Shown here piece after piece: positions 38,384 through 47,335 of a stretch of DNA of 49,238 nt. Under the pieces are notes generated by a model. The model made no database searches. It saw nothing but the letters and a program-made list of their open reading frames with translations, and was not told where the DNA came from. Location of the stretch: the NCBI GenBank assembly GCA_022448005.1, contig JAKUTK010000033.1:5141-54378 (forward strand). Reading direction: 5' to 3'. The translations under genes and the position numbers were made by a program. The first letter of the stretch is position 1, and every line of letters starts with the position of its first letter. Source of the DNA: Pseudomonas sp. (lineage in GTDB: Bacteria; Pseudomonadota; Gammaproteobacteria; Pseudomonadales; Pseudomonadaceae).

Positions 38384-39778
38384 ATGACGGGATACTCGCA
38401 CAGCATAGGCGGCACCAACTGGCGCTTCGACAGCCTGCGTGAAGTGATGGCCAAGGCCAGCCCGGCGCGCTCCGGCGATTTCCTCGCCGAAATCGCAGCG
38501 GGCAGCGACGCCGAGCGGGTCGCCGCGCAGATGTGCTTGGCGCAGATCCCGCTCAAGCGCTTCCTTGACGAAGCGCTGATCCCCTATGAAACCGACGAGG
38601 TCACGCGACTGATCATCGACAGCCACGACGCCAACGCCTTCGCCCCGGTCAGTCACCTGACCGTCGGCGACTTCCGCAACTGGCTGCTCGGGGATGAGGC
38701 CGACGAGGCTGCGCTGAAAGCATTGGCGCCTGGCCTGACACCCGAGATGGTCGCCGCGGTATCGAAAATCATGCGGGTGCAGGACCTGATTCTGGTGGCG
38801 CAGAAAGTGCGGGTCGTGACGCGCTTTCGCAACACCATCGGCCTGCGCGGGCGCATGTCCACCCGCCTGCAACCCAACCACCCCACCGATGAGGCGGCCG
38901 GCATCGCCGCCAGCATCGTTGACGGCCTGCTCTACGGTAACGGCGATGCGGTGATCGGCATCAACCCGGCCACCGACAGCACCAGCGGCATCTGCGAACT
39001 GTTGAAGATGCTCGACGCCATCATTCAGCGCTACGAGATCCCCACCCAGGGCTGCATCCTCACCCACGTCACCACCTCCATCGAGGCGATCAACCGTGGC
39101 GCGCCGCTGGATCTGGTGTTCCAGTCGATCGCCGGCACCGAAGCGGCTAACAGCAGTTTCGGCATCAACCTCGCGGTGTTGCAGGAAGGCTACGAGGCAG
39201 GCCTGTCGCAGAAACGCGGCACGGTCGGCGATAACCTGATGTACTTCGAAACTGGCCAGGGCAGCGCCTTGTCGGCCAATGCGCACCATAGCGTCGACCA
39301 GCAGACCTGCGAGGCCCGCGCCTACGCCGTAGCGCGACAGTTCAAGCCACTGCTGGTGAACACCGTGGTCGGCTTCATCGGCCCGGAATACCTCTACAAC
39401 GGCAAGCAGATCATTCGCGCCGGGCTCGAAGACCATTTCTGCGCCAAGCTGCTCGGCGTGCCCATGGGCTGCGACATCTGCTATACCAACCACGCCGAAG
39501 CCGATCAGGACGACATGGACGTGCTGCTGACCCTGCTCGGCACCGCCGGCATCAACTTCATCATGGGCATTCCGGGCTCAGACGACGTGATGCTCAACTA
39601 CCAGACCACCTCCTTCCACGATGCGCTCTATCTGCGCCAAAGCCTCGGTCTGCGACCCGCACCGGAGTTCGAAGAATGGCTGGCAAAGATGGACATCCTG
39701 CGCCAGGACGGCGGACGGCTGCAGATGGGGCGCGAGCTTCCACCTGCTTTCCGCCAGGCGCTGGAGCGTATGGCATGA
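38384..39778 (+). CDS. eutB: ethanolamine ammonia-lyase large subunit EutB
   Basis: The 464-residue catalytic subunit of the adenosylcobalamin-dependent lyase that splits ethanolamine into acetaldehyde and ammonia. The TIM-barrel sequence includes SGDFLAEIAAGSD, RFRNTIGLRGRMSTRLQPNH, the conserved INPATDST segment and GVPMGCDICYTNHAEADQDD near the active site. The frame is open from 38282, but I chose the ATG at 38384 (MTGYSHSIGGTNWRFDS), which has GGGAG 7 bases upstream and gives the family length. It is paired with eutC, but 241 bases with a REP pair lie between them. Confidence 0.96.
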   Translation: MTGYSHSIGGTNWRFDSLREVMAKASPARSGDFLAEIAAGSDAERVAAQMCLAQIPLKRFLDEALIPYETDEVTRLIIDSHDANAFAPVSHLTVGDFRNWLLGDEADEAALKALAPGLTPEMVAAVSKIMRVQDLILVAQKVRVVTRFRNTIGLRGRMSTRLQPNHPTDEAAGIAASIVDGLLYGNGDAVIGINPATDSTSGICELLKMLDAIIQRYEIPTQGCILTHVTTSIEAINRGAPLDLVFQSIAGTEAANSSFGINLAVLQEGYEAGLSQKRGTVGDNLMYFETGQGSALSANAHHSVDQQTCEARAYAVARQFKPLLVNTVVGFIGPEYLYNGKQIIRAGLEDHFCAKLLGVPMGCDICYTNHAEADQDDMDVLLTLLGTAGINFIMGIPGSDDVMLNYQTTSFHDALYLRQSLGLRPAPEFEEWLAKMDILRQDGGRLQMGRELPPAFRQALERMA

Positions 39779-39868
39779 GCCCCTTCAGACATCGCTTGCC
39801 CTGCAGGAGCGAGAGCGACGCCCGGTTTTCGATCTCGAATCGCGAATCGCATGCCCGCTCTGACCCGC

Positions 39869-39945
39869 TTCGCCAGCAAGCTGGCTCCTACGAAACGCAG
39901 GCCGTGCGGGAAATTATTCCCTGTAGGAGCCAGCTTGCTGGCGAA
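39869..39945. repeat. REP doublet (BIME-like) between eutB and eutC
   Basis: Two REP units in opposite orientation: 39869-39891 and 39923-39945 are perfect 23-base reverse complements (GTAGGAGCCAGCTTGCTGGC plus GAA in the second), 31 bases apart. Each unit also contains its own palindrome GCCAGC-TT-GCTGGC. This is the well-known GTAGGAGC...GGCGAA type of Pseudomonas REP. No RAYT transposase is in the window. Confidence 0.9.
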
Positions 39946-40019
39946 CCAAACCGCACAGAGGCTCCGGAACTAAACCCAATACCTGCGCAGCACGCCGAAT
40001 ACACTAGCGGAGCAACTGA

Positions 40020-40832
40020 ATGACCAGGCATCCCCCAACCCCCATCATCACCAACCCCTGGGCTCACTTGCGCCAACTCACCCCAGCGCGTATCGCCCTG
40101 GGTCGCGCCGGCGCCAGCCTGCCCACCGACGCCCAGCTGGATTTCCAGTTCGCCCATGCCCAGGCGCGCGACGCCGTGCACCTTGCCCTGGATACCGAAG
40201 CTCTGGCCATGCAGCTGGAACAACGCGGCCATCGCGTCCTGCAGCTGCACAGCGCCGCACCGGACCGCGACATTTATCTGCAGCGGCCTGACCTGGGCAG
40301 GCGTTTGAGCGACGACTCGGCCGAGCGGGTAGTTGGTCACGCACAGCAACACGCGGCCGGCTACGACCTAGCCATCGTCATCGCCGATGGCCTGTCAGCG
40401 CTCGCCGTCCAGCGCCACGCCCTGCCCTTTCTCCAGCGCATCGAGGAGCAGATCGAACAGGACGGCTGGAGCCTCGCACCGATCAGCCTGGTGCAACAAA
40501 GCCGCGTCGCGCTGGGTGACGAAGTGGGCGAACGGCTCAAGGCGAGAATGGTGGTGATGCTGCTCGGCGAACGCCCCGGCCTGAGCTCGCCGGATAGTCT
40601 GGGGCTGTATTTCACCTACGACCCGAAAGTCGGCCGCACCGACGCCGACCGCAACTGCATCTCAAACATCCGTCTGGAAGGCCTGAGCTACAACCTCGCC
40701 GCCCACCGTTTGATCCATCTGATGCGCGAAGCCTGCCGCCGGCAGCTCTCCGGCGTGAATCTTAAAGACGAAGCGGGAATGCTCAGCCTCGACGATGGCA
40801 CGCCGAAGACTGGTAACTTTCTGTTGGGCTAA
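40020..40832 (+). CDS. eutC: ethanolamine ammonia-lyase small subunit EutC
   Basis: The 270-residue small subunit that completes the cobalamin-binding site of ethanolamine ammonia-lyase. Motifs include [20 protein letters not shown] at the N-terminus, the [16 protein letters not shown] segment, [20 protein letters not shown] and [18 protein letters not shown] lies 8 bases before the ATG at 40020. It needs EutB and adenosylcobalamin to act. No B12 synthesis gene or reactivating factor (EutA) is present nearby. Confidence 0.95.
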   Translation: MTRHPPTPIITNPWAHLRQLTPARIALGRAGASLPTDAQLDFQFAHAQARDAVHLALDTEALAMQLEQRGHRVLQLHSAAPDRDIYLQRPDLGRRLSDDSAERVVGHAQQHAAGYDLAIVIADGLSALAVQRHALPFLQRIEEQIEQDGWSLAPISLVQQSRVALGDEVGERLKARMVVMLLGERPGLSSPDSLGLYFTYDPKVGRTDADRNCISNIRLEGLSYNLAAHRLIHLMREACRRQLSGVNLKDEAGMLSLDDGTPKTGNFLLG

Positions 40833-41107
40833 GTGGTGCAAAGCCCGGGGCAGAGCCCGACCTACTGGACTGGACGGCCAAGCGTCCTGAAGCCGTCGCT
40901 AATCCAAGGCGTGGACCACGCCCAGCGGGCAGCTATTGCCCGTGAAAGCGACCCGGTAAGAGTCGCTGGCAGCCGCATCATCTCGCAGCATGTGCCTGCG
41001 ATCGGCTCCCAGCGCACATGCATGCCTCTGCATCACGACCATCTTCCTCGCTTGCCGCCAACTATCGCGCCGCATAAGGTGATCGCCCCCAGGTTGGAAG
41101 CTCGTTC

Positions 41108-41920
41108 ATGTGGTCTTTTCGCGACTGGCGCCGCAAGCGCATTCTCGCCCGTCTCGCCATCGAACCGGCGCTCTGGCAAAGCGTTCTTGACAGCCTGCCG
41201 ATTCTCGATGGCCTCAGCACCGAGGAGACCGAGCGTCTGCGTGAGCGCAGCCTGCTGTTCCTGCATGCCAAACGATTGACCGCGCTGCCCGGCGTCGAGC
41301 TGGAGCCGGCTGACCGGCTGCGCCTGGCCGCCCAGGCCGAGCTGCCCTTGCTGCACCTGGCGGACCTGGACTGGTATCAGGGCTTCCATGAAATCGTGAT
41401 CTACCCCGACGATTTCAACAGCCCGCAAAAGCACCGCGACTCCACTGGCGTGATGCATGAGTGGGACGGCGAGCACAGCGGCGAGGCCTGGCTGCAAGGG
41501 CCGGTAATCCTGGCCTGGCCGGGCGTGAAGGAGAGCGGCGCCTGGGAAGGCTACAACCTGGTGATCCACGAGCTCGCCCACAAGCTCGACATGCTCAACG
41601 GCGACGCCAACGGCCTGCCCCCGCTGCACCGCACCATGCGTATTGAGGATTGGGCTCACGCCATGCAAAAGGCGTACGACGCCCTCAACGCCCGGCTGGA
41701 CGCCCATCCCCATGCCCACACCGCCATCGATCCCTACGCCGCGGAGAACCCAGCCGAGTTCTTCGCCGTCACCAGCGAGTACTTCTTCAGCGCTCCCGAT
41801 CTCTTGCACGAGGCCTATCCAGAGGTCTACCTGCAGCTCGCGGCCTTCTATCGACAGGACCCGCTGGCACGCCTGCAGCAACTGCAAGCCAGCCATCCGC
41901 ATCATGCGGAACCTCACTGA
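41108..41920 (+). CDS. mtfA: MtfA-type zinc metallopeptidase
   Basis: A 270-residue cytosolic zinc peptidase of the MtfA family, known in E. coli as the protein that binds and inactivates the repressor Mlc. The zinc site HELAH is at 154-158, and the downstream glutamate ligand is in [16 protein letters not shown] (about 213-217). GGAAG lies 9 bases before the ATG. It is placed directly before ppa, as in other Pseudomonas. Whether it has an Mlc-like partner here is unknown. Confidence 0.9.
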   Translation: MWSFRDWRRKRILARLAIEPALWQSVLDSLPILDGLSTEETERLRERSLLFLHAKRLTALPGVELEPADRLRLAAQAELPLLHLADLDWYQGFHEIVIYPDDFNSPQKHRDSTGVMHEWDGEHSGEAWLQGPVILAWPGVKESGAWEGYNLVIHELAHKLDMLNGDANGLPPLHRTMRIEDWAHAMQKAYDALNARLDAHPHAHTAIDPYAAENPAEFFAVTSEYFFSAPDLLHEAYPEVYLQLAAFYRQDPLARLQQLQASHPHHAEPH

Positions 41921-42060
41921 TTTGTGACCGTCGAATGCGCGCATTGCCAGACCAGCGAGCTTCGCCACCGCCGGCATGGCAAAACGCCCGACACTGCGCC
42001 TATAATCGCGCCCACTTTTTTCGCCCCCAGGCCGCGTTGGCCGACCACGGAGCAATGTTT

Positions 42061-42588
42061 ATGAGCTACAGCAAAGTCCCGGCCGGCAAAGACCTGCCAA
42101 ACGACATCTACGTCGCCCTCGAAATCCCGGCCAACCACGCGCCGATCAAATACGAAATCGATCACGACACTGACTGCCTGTTCGTCGACCGCTTCATGGC
42201 CACCCCGATGTTCTACCCGGCCAACTACGGCTTCATCCCGCACACCCTGGCTGACGACGGCGACCCGCTCGACGTACTGGTCGTGACCCCCTACCCGGTC
42301 GCCCCAGGCTCCGTCATCCGCTGCCGTCCGGTCGGCGTGCTCAACATGACCGACGAAGCCGGCGGCGACGCCAAGCTGATCGCCGTCCCGCACGACAAGC
42401 TGACCCAGCTCTACACAGACATCAAGGAATACACCGACCTGCCGCCACTGCTGATCGAGCAGATCAAGCACTTCTTCGAGAACTACAAGGATCTCGAGAA
42501 GGGCAAGTGGGTCAAGGTCGAAGGCTGGGAAGGCGCCGACGCCGCCCGCGCTGCCATCATCAAAGCTGCCGAGGCTTATCAGAAGTAA
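42061..42588 (+). CDS. ppa: inorganic pyrophosphatase
   Basis: A 175-residue soluble family I pyrophosphatase that hydrolyses PPi and so drives biosynthetic reactions. The Mg-binding signature [10 protein letters not shown] and the [15 protein letters not shown] and [12 protein letters not shown] motifs are intact. I chose the ATG at 42061 ([15 protein letters not shown]), which has GGAG about 9 bases upstream and agrees with Pseudomonas Ppa; an in-frame ATG two codons earlier is possible. A clear terminator follows. Confidence 0.97.
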   Translation: MSYSKVPAGKDLPNDIYVALEIPANHAPIKYEIDHDTDCLFVDRFMATPMFYPANYGFIPHTLADDGDPLDVLVVTPYPVAPGSVIRCRPVGVLNMTDEAGGDAKLIAVPHDKLTQLYTDIKEYTDLPPLLIEQIKHFFENYKDLEKGKWVKVEGWEGADAARAAIIKAAEAYQK

Positions 42589-42604
42589 GCCGAAGCACTG
42601 AAGA

Positions 42605-42631
42605 AAAACCGGCCACAAGCCGGTTTTTTTA
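42605..42631 (+). terminator. intrinsic terminator of ppa
   Basis: A 5-bp stem CCGGC / GCCGG with a 5-base loop, preceded by five A and followed by seven T, 21 bases after the ppa stop. Confidence 0.9.
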
Positions 42632-43048
42632 TGCCTCGAGTTTATCTTCCCCAAGACGCACTCATGCGTGCTCGCCATCCCCGACTAGGCTGGTATTACC
42701 GAAGTTCTGTAGCTGCGTCGACGTAGCGCCAGCGCAATGACGCATCAAGCAATGCCGGCCAAAGGCTCGCAAATCGACGGACGGCAGTTGTTCTCTCTAA
42801 GCCGCCGGAAGGCGTGCCCTTGCCCGCGCCTAGTGGCGCTTCCCGTTCCATATAGCGTCGCCTGCTACCACTCGGCGAACGCCCCCGCCTCCCAATCACC
42901 CGCTTCCTTCTGAAACGCTTGTCGCTCAAACGCAGTCCAACCGTTTGGATCACAACAGGCCGCACTTCGGTCGCAGGGTCAGGACCGCGTGCACTGCACG
43001 CTTGCCAGAAACGCGCTGCCGCAAGGCAGCCCAGCGATGGGGCAAACC
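42632..43048. other. 417-base region without a recognisable gene
   Basis: No coding sequence I can support lies between the ppa terminator and paoA. The only structure I noticed is a near-perfect 16-base palindrome centred on GTCGAC at 42712-42727 (GCTGCGTCGACGTAGC, one mismatched pair), a possible operator. A minus-strand frame open across 42696-43148 has low-complexity Arg-rich content and no family motif. The promoter of paoABC should be in the 3' part of this region, but I could not fix it. Confidence 0.5.
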
Positions 43049-43765
43049 ATGGCAGACGACAACCGCAACCCGCCCGGGCAGGACGCTCGCGAAAAGAAGT
43101 CACGCAGCGGGGTCGAGATTCATGATCCCGACACCGCGTCCAAATCACGCCGCGCCTTTCTCAAGGCGGTCGGGGCGACCGGCCTGGCGGCGGCAGCGGT
43201 GCCCGCCTGGGGTCGGGTCGGGTACGTCAATGACGACAAGGAAGAGCCGGCTGCGCAGCGCGCGGATGGCGAAGCGGGCCCGGCGGCCGGCCAACAGCGA
43301 ATCACGCTCAAGGTCAACGGCAAACCCCATACCCTGGATGTCGCGGCCAACATGGTCTTGCTCGACGTGCTGCGACATCAGCTCGATCTGACCGGCACCA
43401 AGAAAGGCTGCGATCACGGCCAGTGCGGCGCGTGCACCATTCACGTCAACGGGCAAGTGATCAATTCCTGCCTGAGCCTGGCGATTGCCCACGACGGTGA
43501 CGAGATCACCACGGTCGAAGGCCTGGAGCGCAACGGCCAGATGCATCCCATCCAGCAGGCGTTTCTCGAACACGACGCTTATCAGTGCGGCTACTGCACC
43601 TCGGGCCAGATGATGACGGCGGTAGCCATCCTCAACGACCCCAGCGTGGGCAAGGACGATCTCTCCGTGCGTGAGGCCATGAGTGGCAACCTCTGCCGCT
43701 GCGGTGCCTACAAGAACATCCTCAGCGCCATCCAGTCGGCGCGCCAGCAGATGAAGCCTGCCTAG
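43049..43765 (+). CDS. paoA: periplasmic aldehyde oxidoreductase, 2Fe-2S subunit PaoA
   Basis: A 238-residue iron-sulfur subunit of a xanthine oxidase-family aldehyde oxidoreductase. A twin-arginine signal (SRRAFLK at residues 33-39, hydrophobic stretch to about 54) sends the folded complex to the periplasm. The plant-type 2Fe-2S cluster ligands are C121, C126, C129, C141, and the second cluster uses C180, C183, C216, C218. I take the ATG at 43049; an in-frame ATG at 43037 is possible. It heads the paoA-paoB-paoC operon and is the only subunit with a signal peptide, so the others are presumably carried along. Confidence 0.93.
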   Translation: MADDNRNPPGQDAREKKSRSGVEIHDPDTASKSRRAFLKAVGATGLAAAAVPAWGRVGYVNDDKEEPAAQRADGEAGPAAGQQRITLKVNGKPHTLDVAANMVLLDVLRHQLDLTGTKKGCDHGQCGACTIHVNGQVINSCLSLAIAHDGDEITTVEGLERNGQMHPIQQAFLEHDAYQCGYCTSGQMMTAVAILNDPSVGKDDLSVREAMSGNLCRCGAYKNILSAIQSARQQMKPA

Positions 43766-43774
43766 GAGATCGAC

Positions 43775-44761
43775 ATGCGCCATTTCGACTACAGCCGCGC
43801 CGACAGCGTCGACCAGGCAGTGGCCACTTATTCCGGGGCGAAAGACGCCTCGTTCCTGGCCGGCGGCACCAACCTGCTGGACATGGTCAAGCTCGACATC
43901 ATGCGTCCCGAGCTGATGGTCGACGTCAATCGACTGCAGCTCAATCAGATCGAGGAGCAGGATGACGGACGACTCAAGATTGGTGCGATGGTCTCCAATG
44001 CTGCACTGGCCCGTCATCCGCGCGTGGAGAAAGACTACCGGGTGCTGTCCGAAGCGCTGCTGTCCGGCGCCTCGACGCAGTTGCGCAACAAGGCGACCAC
44101 CGGTGGCAATGTCATGCAACGGGTGCGCTGCCCCTATTTCCGTGACGGCACCTCGGCCTGCAACAAGCGTGACCCAGGCTCAGGCTGCTCAGCCATTGGC
44201 GGCTACAACCGCTCGGTGCATGCGGTGCTCGGGACCAGTGATCAGTGCATCGCCAGCCATCCCTCCGACATGTGCGTGGCCATGGCAGCCATTGGCGCCA
44301 AGGTCAACGTAGTCGGCTCAAATGGGGCACGTGATATCGACTTTCTCGACTTTCACCTGCTACCGGGCGACAAGCCCTGGGAAGAGTTTGCGCTGAAGGA
44401 TGATGAGCTGATCACCCACGTCACCCTGGATGCGCCGCTGCAGGGCGGGAAGTCCGGCTATCTGAAGCTGCGCGATCGTTCCTCGTACCAGTTTGCCCTG
44501 GCCTCGAGCGCAGTCATCGTTGCACTCGATGGCAACACCATCCGGGACGCGCGCCTGGCACTCGGTGGCGTCGCGACCAAACCCTGGCGCGCCCTGGAAG
44601 CCGAGCAGGCCCTCAAAGGGCAACCGGCTAACACCGCCACGTTCGAGAAGGCTGCGCGCATCGCCATGCAAGGGGCCAAGGGCTACGAGCACAACGCCTT
44701 CAAGATTCCGCTGGGGCAGCAGGCCATCGTGCGCACGCTGACCACCCTCACCGCCGGATGA
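43775..44761 (+). CDS. paoB: periplasmic aldehyde oxidoreductase, FAD subunit PaoB
   Basis: A 328-residue FAD-binding subunit. The flavin-binding motif LAGGTNLLDMVK is near residues 28-39 and TTGGNVMQRVRCPYF near 108-121. An inserted cysteine cluster (C119, C129, C138, with nearby C158 and C167) matches the extra 4Fe-4S cluster that sets the PaoB type apart from ordinary xanthine dehydrogenase FAD subunits. AGGAG lies 7 bases before the ATG, 9 bases after the paoA stop, so the genes are one operon. No signal peptide is seen. Confidence 0.93.
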   Translation: MRHFDYSRADSVDQAVATYSGAKDASFLAGGTNLLDMVKLDIMRPELMVDVNRLQLNQIEEQDDGRLKIGAMVSNAALARHPRVEKDYRVLSEALLSGASTQLRNKATTGGNVMQRVRCPYFRDGTSACNKRDPGSGCSAIGGYNRSVHAVLGTSDQCIASHPSDMCVAMAAIGAKVNVVGSNGARDIDFLDFHLLPGDKPWEEFALKDDELITHVTLDAPLQGGKSGYLKLRDRSSYQFALASSAVIVALDGNTIRDARLALGGVATKPWRALEAEQALKGQPANTATFEKAARIAMQGAKGYEHNAFKIPLGQQAIVRTLTTLTAG

Positions 44762-44786
44762 AGCCAGCCAATACAGGACTGCAACC

Positions 44787-47018
44787 ATGAGCGAAAAAAT
44801 CATCGGTGCTGCTAAGCCACGCATCGACGGCCCGCAGAAGCTGACCGGCCGCGCCAAGTATTCCTCGGACAACAACCTGCCCGGCATGGCGTATGCCTAC
44901 GGCGTGTTCAGCACCATCGCCCGCGGCGAAATCACCAACATCGATACCCGCGTGGCGAAACAGTCTCCCGGCGTGATCGACATTTTTCATCACAACCACT
45001 TCCCGAAGCTGTACCACACGCCCAGCAGCATGGCACAGGAAAACAAGGTCGACGAGGTGCGCCTGCCGTTCGAGGACAACAAGGTCTATTACGCCGGCCA
45101 GTTCGTCGCGCTGGTGGTGGCTGACACCTTCGAGAACGCCCGTGCAGCCGCCTACAAGGTCAAGGTCGATTATCAGAAGAGCGCCGCCATCGCCAATCTT
45201 GACCAGGCTGTCGAACGCAACGGCAGCAAGATGCAGAAAAAATCCAACCATACCCGGGGCAATCCTGAGCAGGCTTACGGGAACGCGGCCAAGACCATCG
45301 ATGCCACGTACTACACGCCGGTCGAGACCCACAACCCGATGGAGATGCACGCCACCGTGGCGGCCTGGAATGACGGCAAGCTGACCATGTACGACACGAC
45401 CCAGGGCGTGGTGAATGCGCGTAACGTCTATGCCAAGGTGTTTGGTCTATCGCCGGATCGGGTCGAGGTGCTGACGCCGTTCCTTGGCTCGGGTTTCGGC
45501 AGCAAGCTATGGCCCTGGCCGAACGCGATTGCCGCGGCGGCGGCCGCCCGTGAAATTGGTCGGCCCGTGCAGCTCGTGGTACCGCGCCAAGAGATGTTCA
45601 CCACCACCGGCCACCGCCCCGAGACGCGCCAGCGGATGCGACTGGGCACCGATAACTCTGGGCGATTGGTCTCGCTGCGCCATGAGACGATCTACACCAC
45701 GTCCACGGTCGACCAGGTCGATACCTACGTCGAGTCCTGCGGAAAGATGACCCAGGGCCTGTACAGCTGCGACAACCTGAGCGTGACCCACGCAGCAGCC
45801 CGTACCAACCGCGGCACGCCCACCTCGATGCGCGCGCCAGGCGCGGCGCCGGGCATGTTTGCGCTGGAATCGGCCATGGACGAGATGGCCGAGCAACTCG
45901 GCATGGACCCGCTCGAATTCCGCCGTCGCAATGTCTCCGATACGGACGAGAGCAAGGGGCTGCCCTGGTCGAGCAATCAGATCCGTGAAGCCTACGATCA
46001 GGCTGCCGAGCGCTTTGGCTGGGCCAAACGCAATCCAGCGATCGGCTCGATGCGCGACGGCAATGAAATCATTGGCTGGGGCATGGCGAGCTGCAACTGG
46101 GAGGCGATCCGCCGGCCCTGCGATGCGCGGGTGTCGCTGCGTGCCGACGGTTCCGCTTTTGCTTCCTGTGCAACCCAAGACATCGGTACCGGCACCTACA
46201 CCATCGTGGCCCAGGCGGTCAGTGACGTGACCGGCGTGCCGCTTGAGAAGATCGAGGTCGAGCTCGGTGACTCTTCCTATCCGTCCGGGCCGATCTCCGG
46301 CGGTTCCTGGGCGACGGCGACCACCCTGCCCGCTATCGCCGCAGCCGGGCGCAAGGCCATCGAGGTGCTCAAGGAGTATGCGACGTCGGAAAACGGGGCC
46401 TTTCCAGATGCCAAGCCAGAGGACCTAACTTTTGAAAACGGTCAGCTGAAGAACACCAATGGGAAGTCGATCGGTTTCGCCGAGGTCCTCAAGGCCCGTC
46501 AGCTGGCCAGTGCCGACGGCGAGGCCCATACCGAAGGCGCCCCCACCGAGACCTATGCCTTCCGCTCGTTCGGTGCACATTTCGTCGAGGTACGCTGGGA
46601 CCCGGGCATCTCCAACCTGCGCGTCACCCGCGTGGTCAGCGCCATCGATGTCGGCCGCGCCATCAACGCATTGACGTCGCGCAACCAGGTCGAGGGCGCC
46701 ATTGTCATGGGCATCGGCATGGCGCGTTTCGAGCAGACTGACTACGACCACCGCGATGCACGCCCGGTGAACAACAACTACGCCGAATACCTGGTGCCGG
46801 TGCATGCTGACCAGCCGGACGTCGACGTTATCCTGCTCGACTATCCGGACTTCAAGTTCAACGAGTTCGGCGCGCGCGGCATTGGCGAGATCGGCATCAC
46901 CGGGATACCCGCCGCGATTGCCAACGCGGTCTACCACGCCACCGGCAAGCGCATCCGCGACCTGCCGATCACCATGGACAAGCTGATGGACGCCTCGGCT
47001 TCGATGAAACAGGCGTAA
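44787..47018 (+). CDS. paoC: periplasmic aldehyde oxidoreductase, molybdenum subunit PaoC
   Basis: A 743-residue molybdopterin-binding catalytic subunit that would hydroxylate aldehydes to acids. Family motifs include LTGRAKYSSDN at the N-terminus, FLGSGFGSKLWPW, RAPGAAPGMFALE, and the catalytic glutamate, near residue 701, in GARGIGEIGITG. AGGAC lies about 8 bases before the ATG, and the gap from paoB is 25 bases. In E. coli the PaoC cofactor is a molybdopterin cytosine dinucleotide inserted with help of PaoD; no paoD-like gene follows here. Confidence 0.93.
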   Translation: MSEKIIGAAKPRIDGPQKLTGRAKYSSDNNLPGMAYAYGVFSTIARGEITNIDTRVAKQSPGVIDIFHHNHFPKLYHTPSSMAQENKVDEVRLPFEDNKVYYAGQFVALVVADTFENARAAAYKVKVDYQKSAAIANLDQAVERNGSKMQKKSNHTRGNPEQAYGNAAKTIDATYYTPVETHNPMEMHATVAAWNDGKLTMYDTTQGVVNARNVYAKVFGLSPDRVEVLTPFLGSGFGSKLWPWPNAIAAAAAAREIGRPVQLVVPRQEMFTTTGHRPETRQRMRLGTDNSGRLVSLRHETIYTTSTVDQVDTYVESCGKMTQGLYSCDNLSVTHAAARTNRGTPTSMRAPGAAPGMFALESAMDEMAEQLGMDPLEFRRRNVSDTDESKGLPWSSNQIREAYDQAAERFGWAKRNPAIGSMRDGNEIIGWGMASCNWEAIRRPCDARVSLRADGSAFASCATQDIGTGTYTIVAQAVSDVTGVPLEKIEVELGDSSYPSGPISGGSWATATTLPAIAAAGRKAIEVLKEYATSENGAFPDAKPEDLTFENGQLKNTNGKSIGFAEVLKARQLASADGEAHTEGAPTETYAFRSFGAHFVEVRWDPGISNLRVTRVVSAIDVGRAINALTSRNQVEGAIVMGIGMARFEQTDYDHRDARPVNNNYAEYLVPVHADQPDVDVILLDYPDFKFNEFGARGIGEIGITGIPAAIANAVYHATGKRIRDLPITMDKLMDASASMKQA

Positions 47019-47245
47019 CGGCGAAGGCAGCTGGAAGGCAGCCGGCTCGCTCAGGCGCGGCCGACCAGACAGCTGCAGGCTCTGGCCGCTTGGCCAGGGT
47101 TTTGCTGCCAGCGCTCTGCAGGTGGCGCTTCGGTTCCGTCCCAGCGTTGAGACTGATGCGAGCTACACGTCGCATTCGCGCACGCAGTTAGACGAAGCGT
47201 CTTCGACACCACTGCTCACCTCGCGGCAACGGGTCGTCCGACATG
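47019..47245. other. non-coding gap between paoC and the catalase terminator
   Basis: This stretch lies between the convergent paoC and catalase genes. No coding sequence with a family motif is visible on either strand. I saw no plus-strand T-run that would terminate paoC by itself; the first hairpin on this side has its U-tract on the other strand. Confidence 0.5.
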
Positions 47246-47269
47246 AAAAAGCCGGCCTGAAAGGCCGGC
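47246..47269 (-). terminator. intrinsic terminator of the manganese catalase gene
   Basis: A perfect 7-bp stem GCCGGCC / GGCCGGC with a 5-base loop, followed by TTTTT in the minus-strand direction, 67 bases beyond the catalase stop. On the plus strand the stem is followed by TCACG, so it is a poor terminator for paoC. Confidence 0.85.
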
Positions 47270-47286
47270 TCACGAGGCCGCAAACA

Positions 47287-47330
47287 GAACGCTACCGATG
47301 CGTCTGATTACAGACGAATCGGCAGCGTTC
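47287..47330. repeat. 44-base imperfect palindrome after the catalase stop
   Basis: Three paired blocks, GAACGCT/AGCGTTC, CCGAT/ATCGG and CGTCTG/CAGACG, are separated by single mismatches around an ATTA loop, giving 18 base pairs in all. It starts five bases after the catalase stop codon in the direction of transcription, ahead of the intrinsic terminator. No T-run follows, so protection of the mRNA end or a protein-binding site is as likely as termination. Confidence 0.75.
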
Positions 47331-47335
47331 GCCCG

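Noticed and set aside
38336..39493. A 385-codon minus-strand frame opposite eutB
   Set aside because: Composition typical of a shadow frame; EutB on the other strand is unambiguous.
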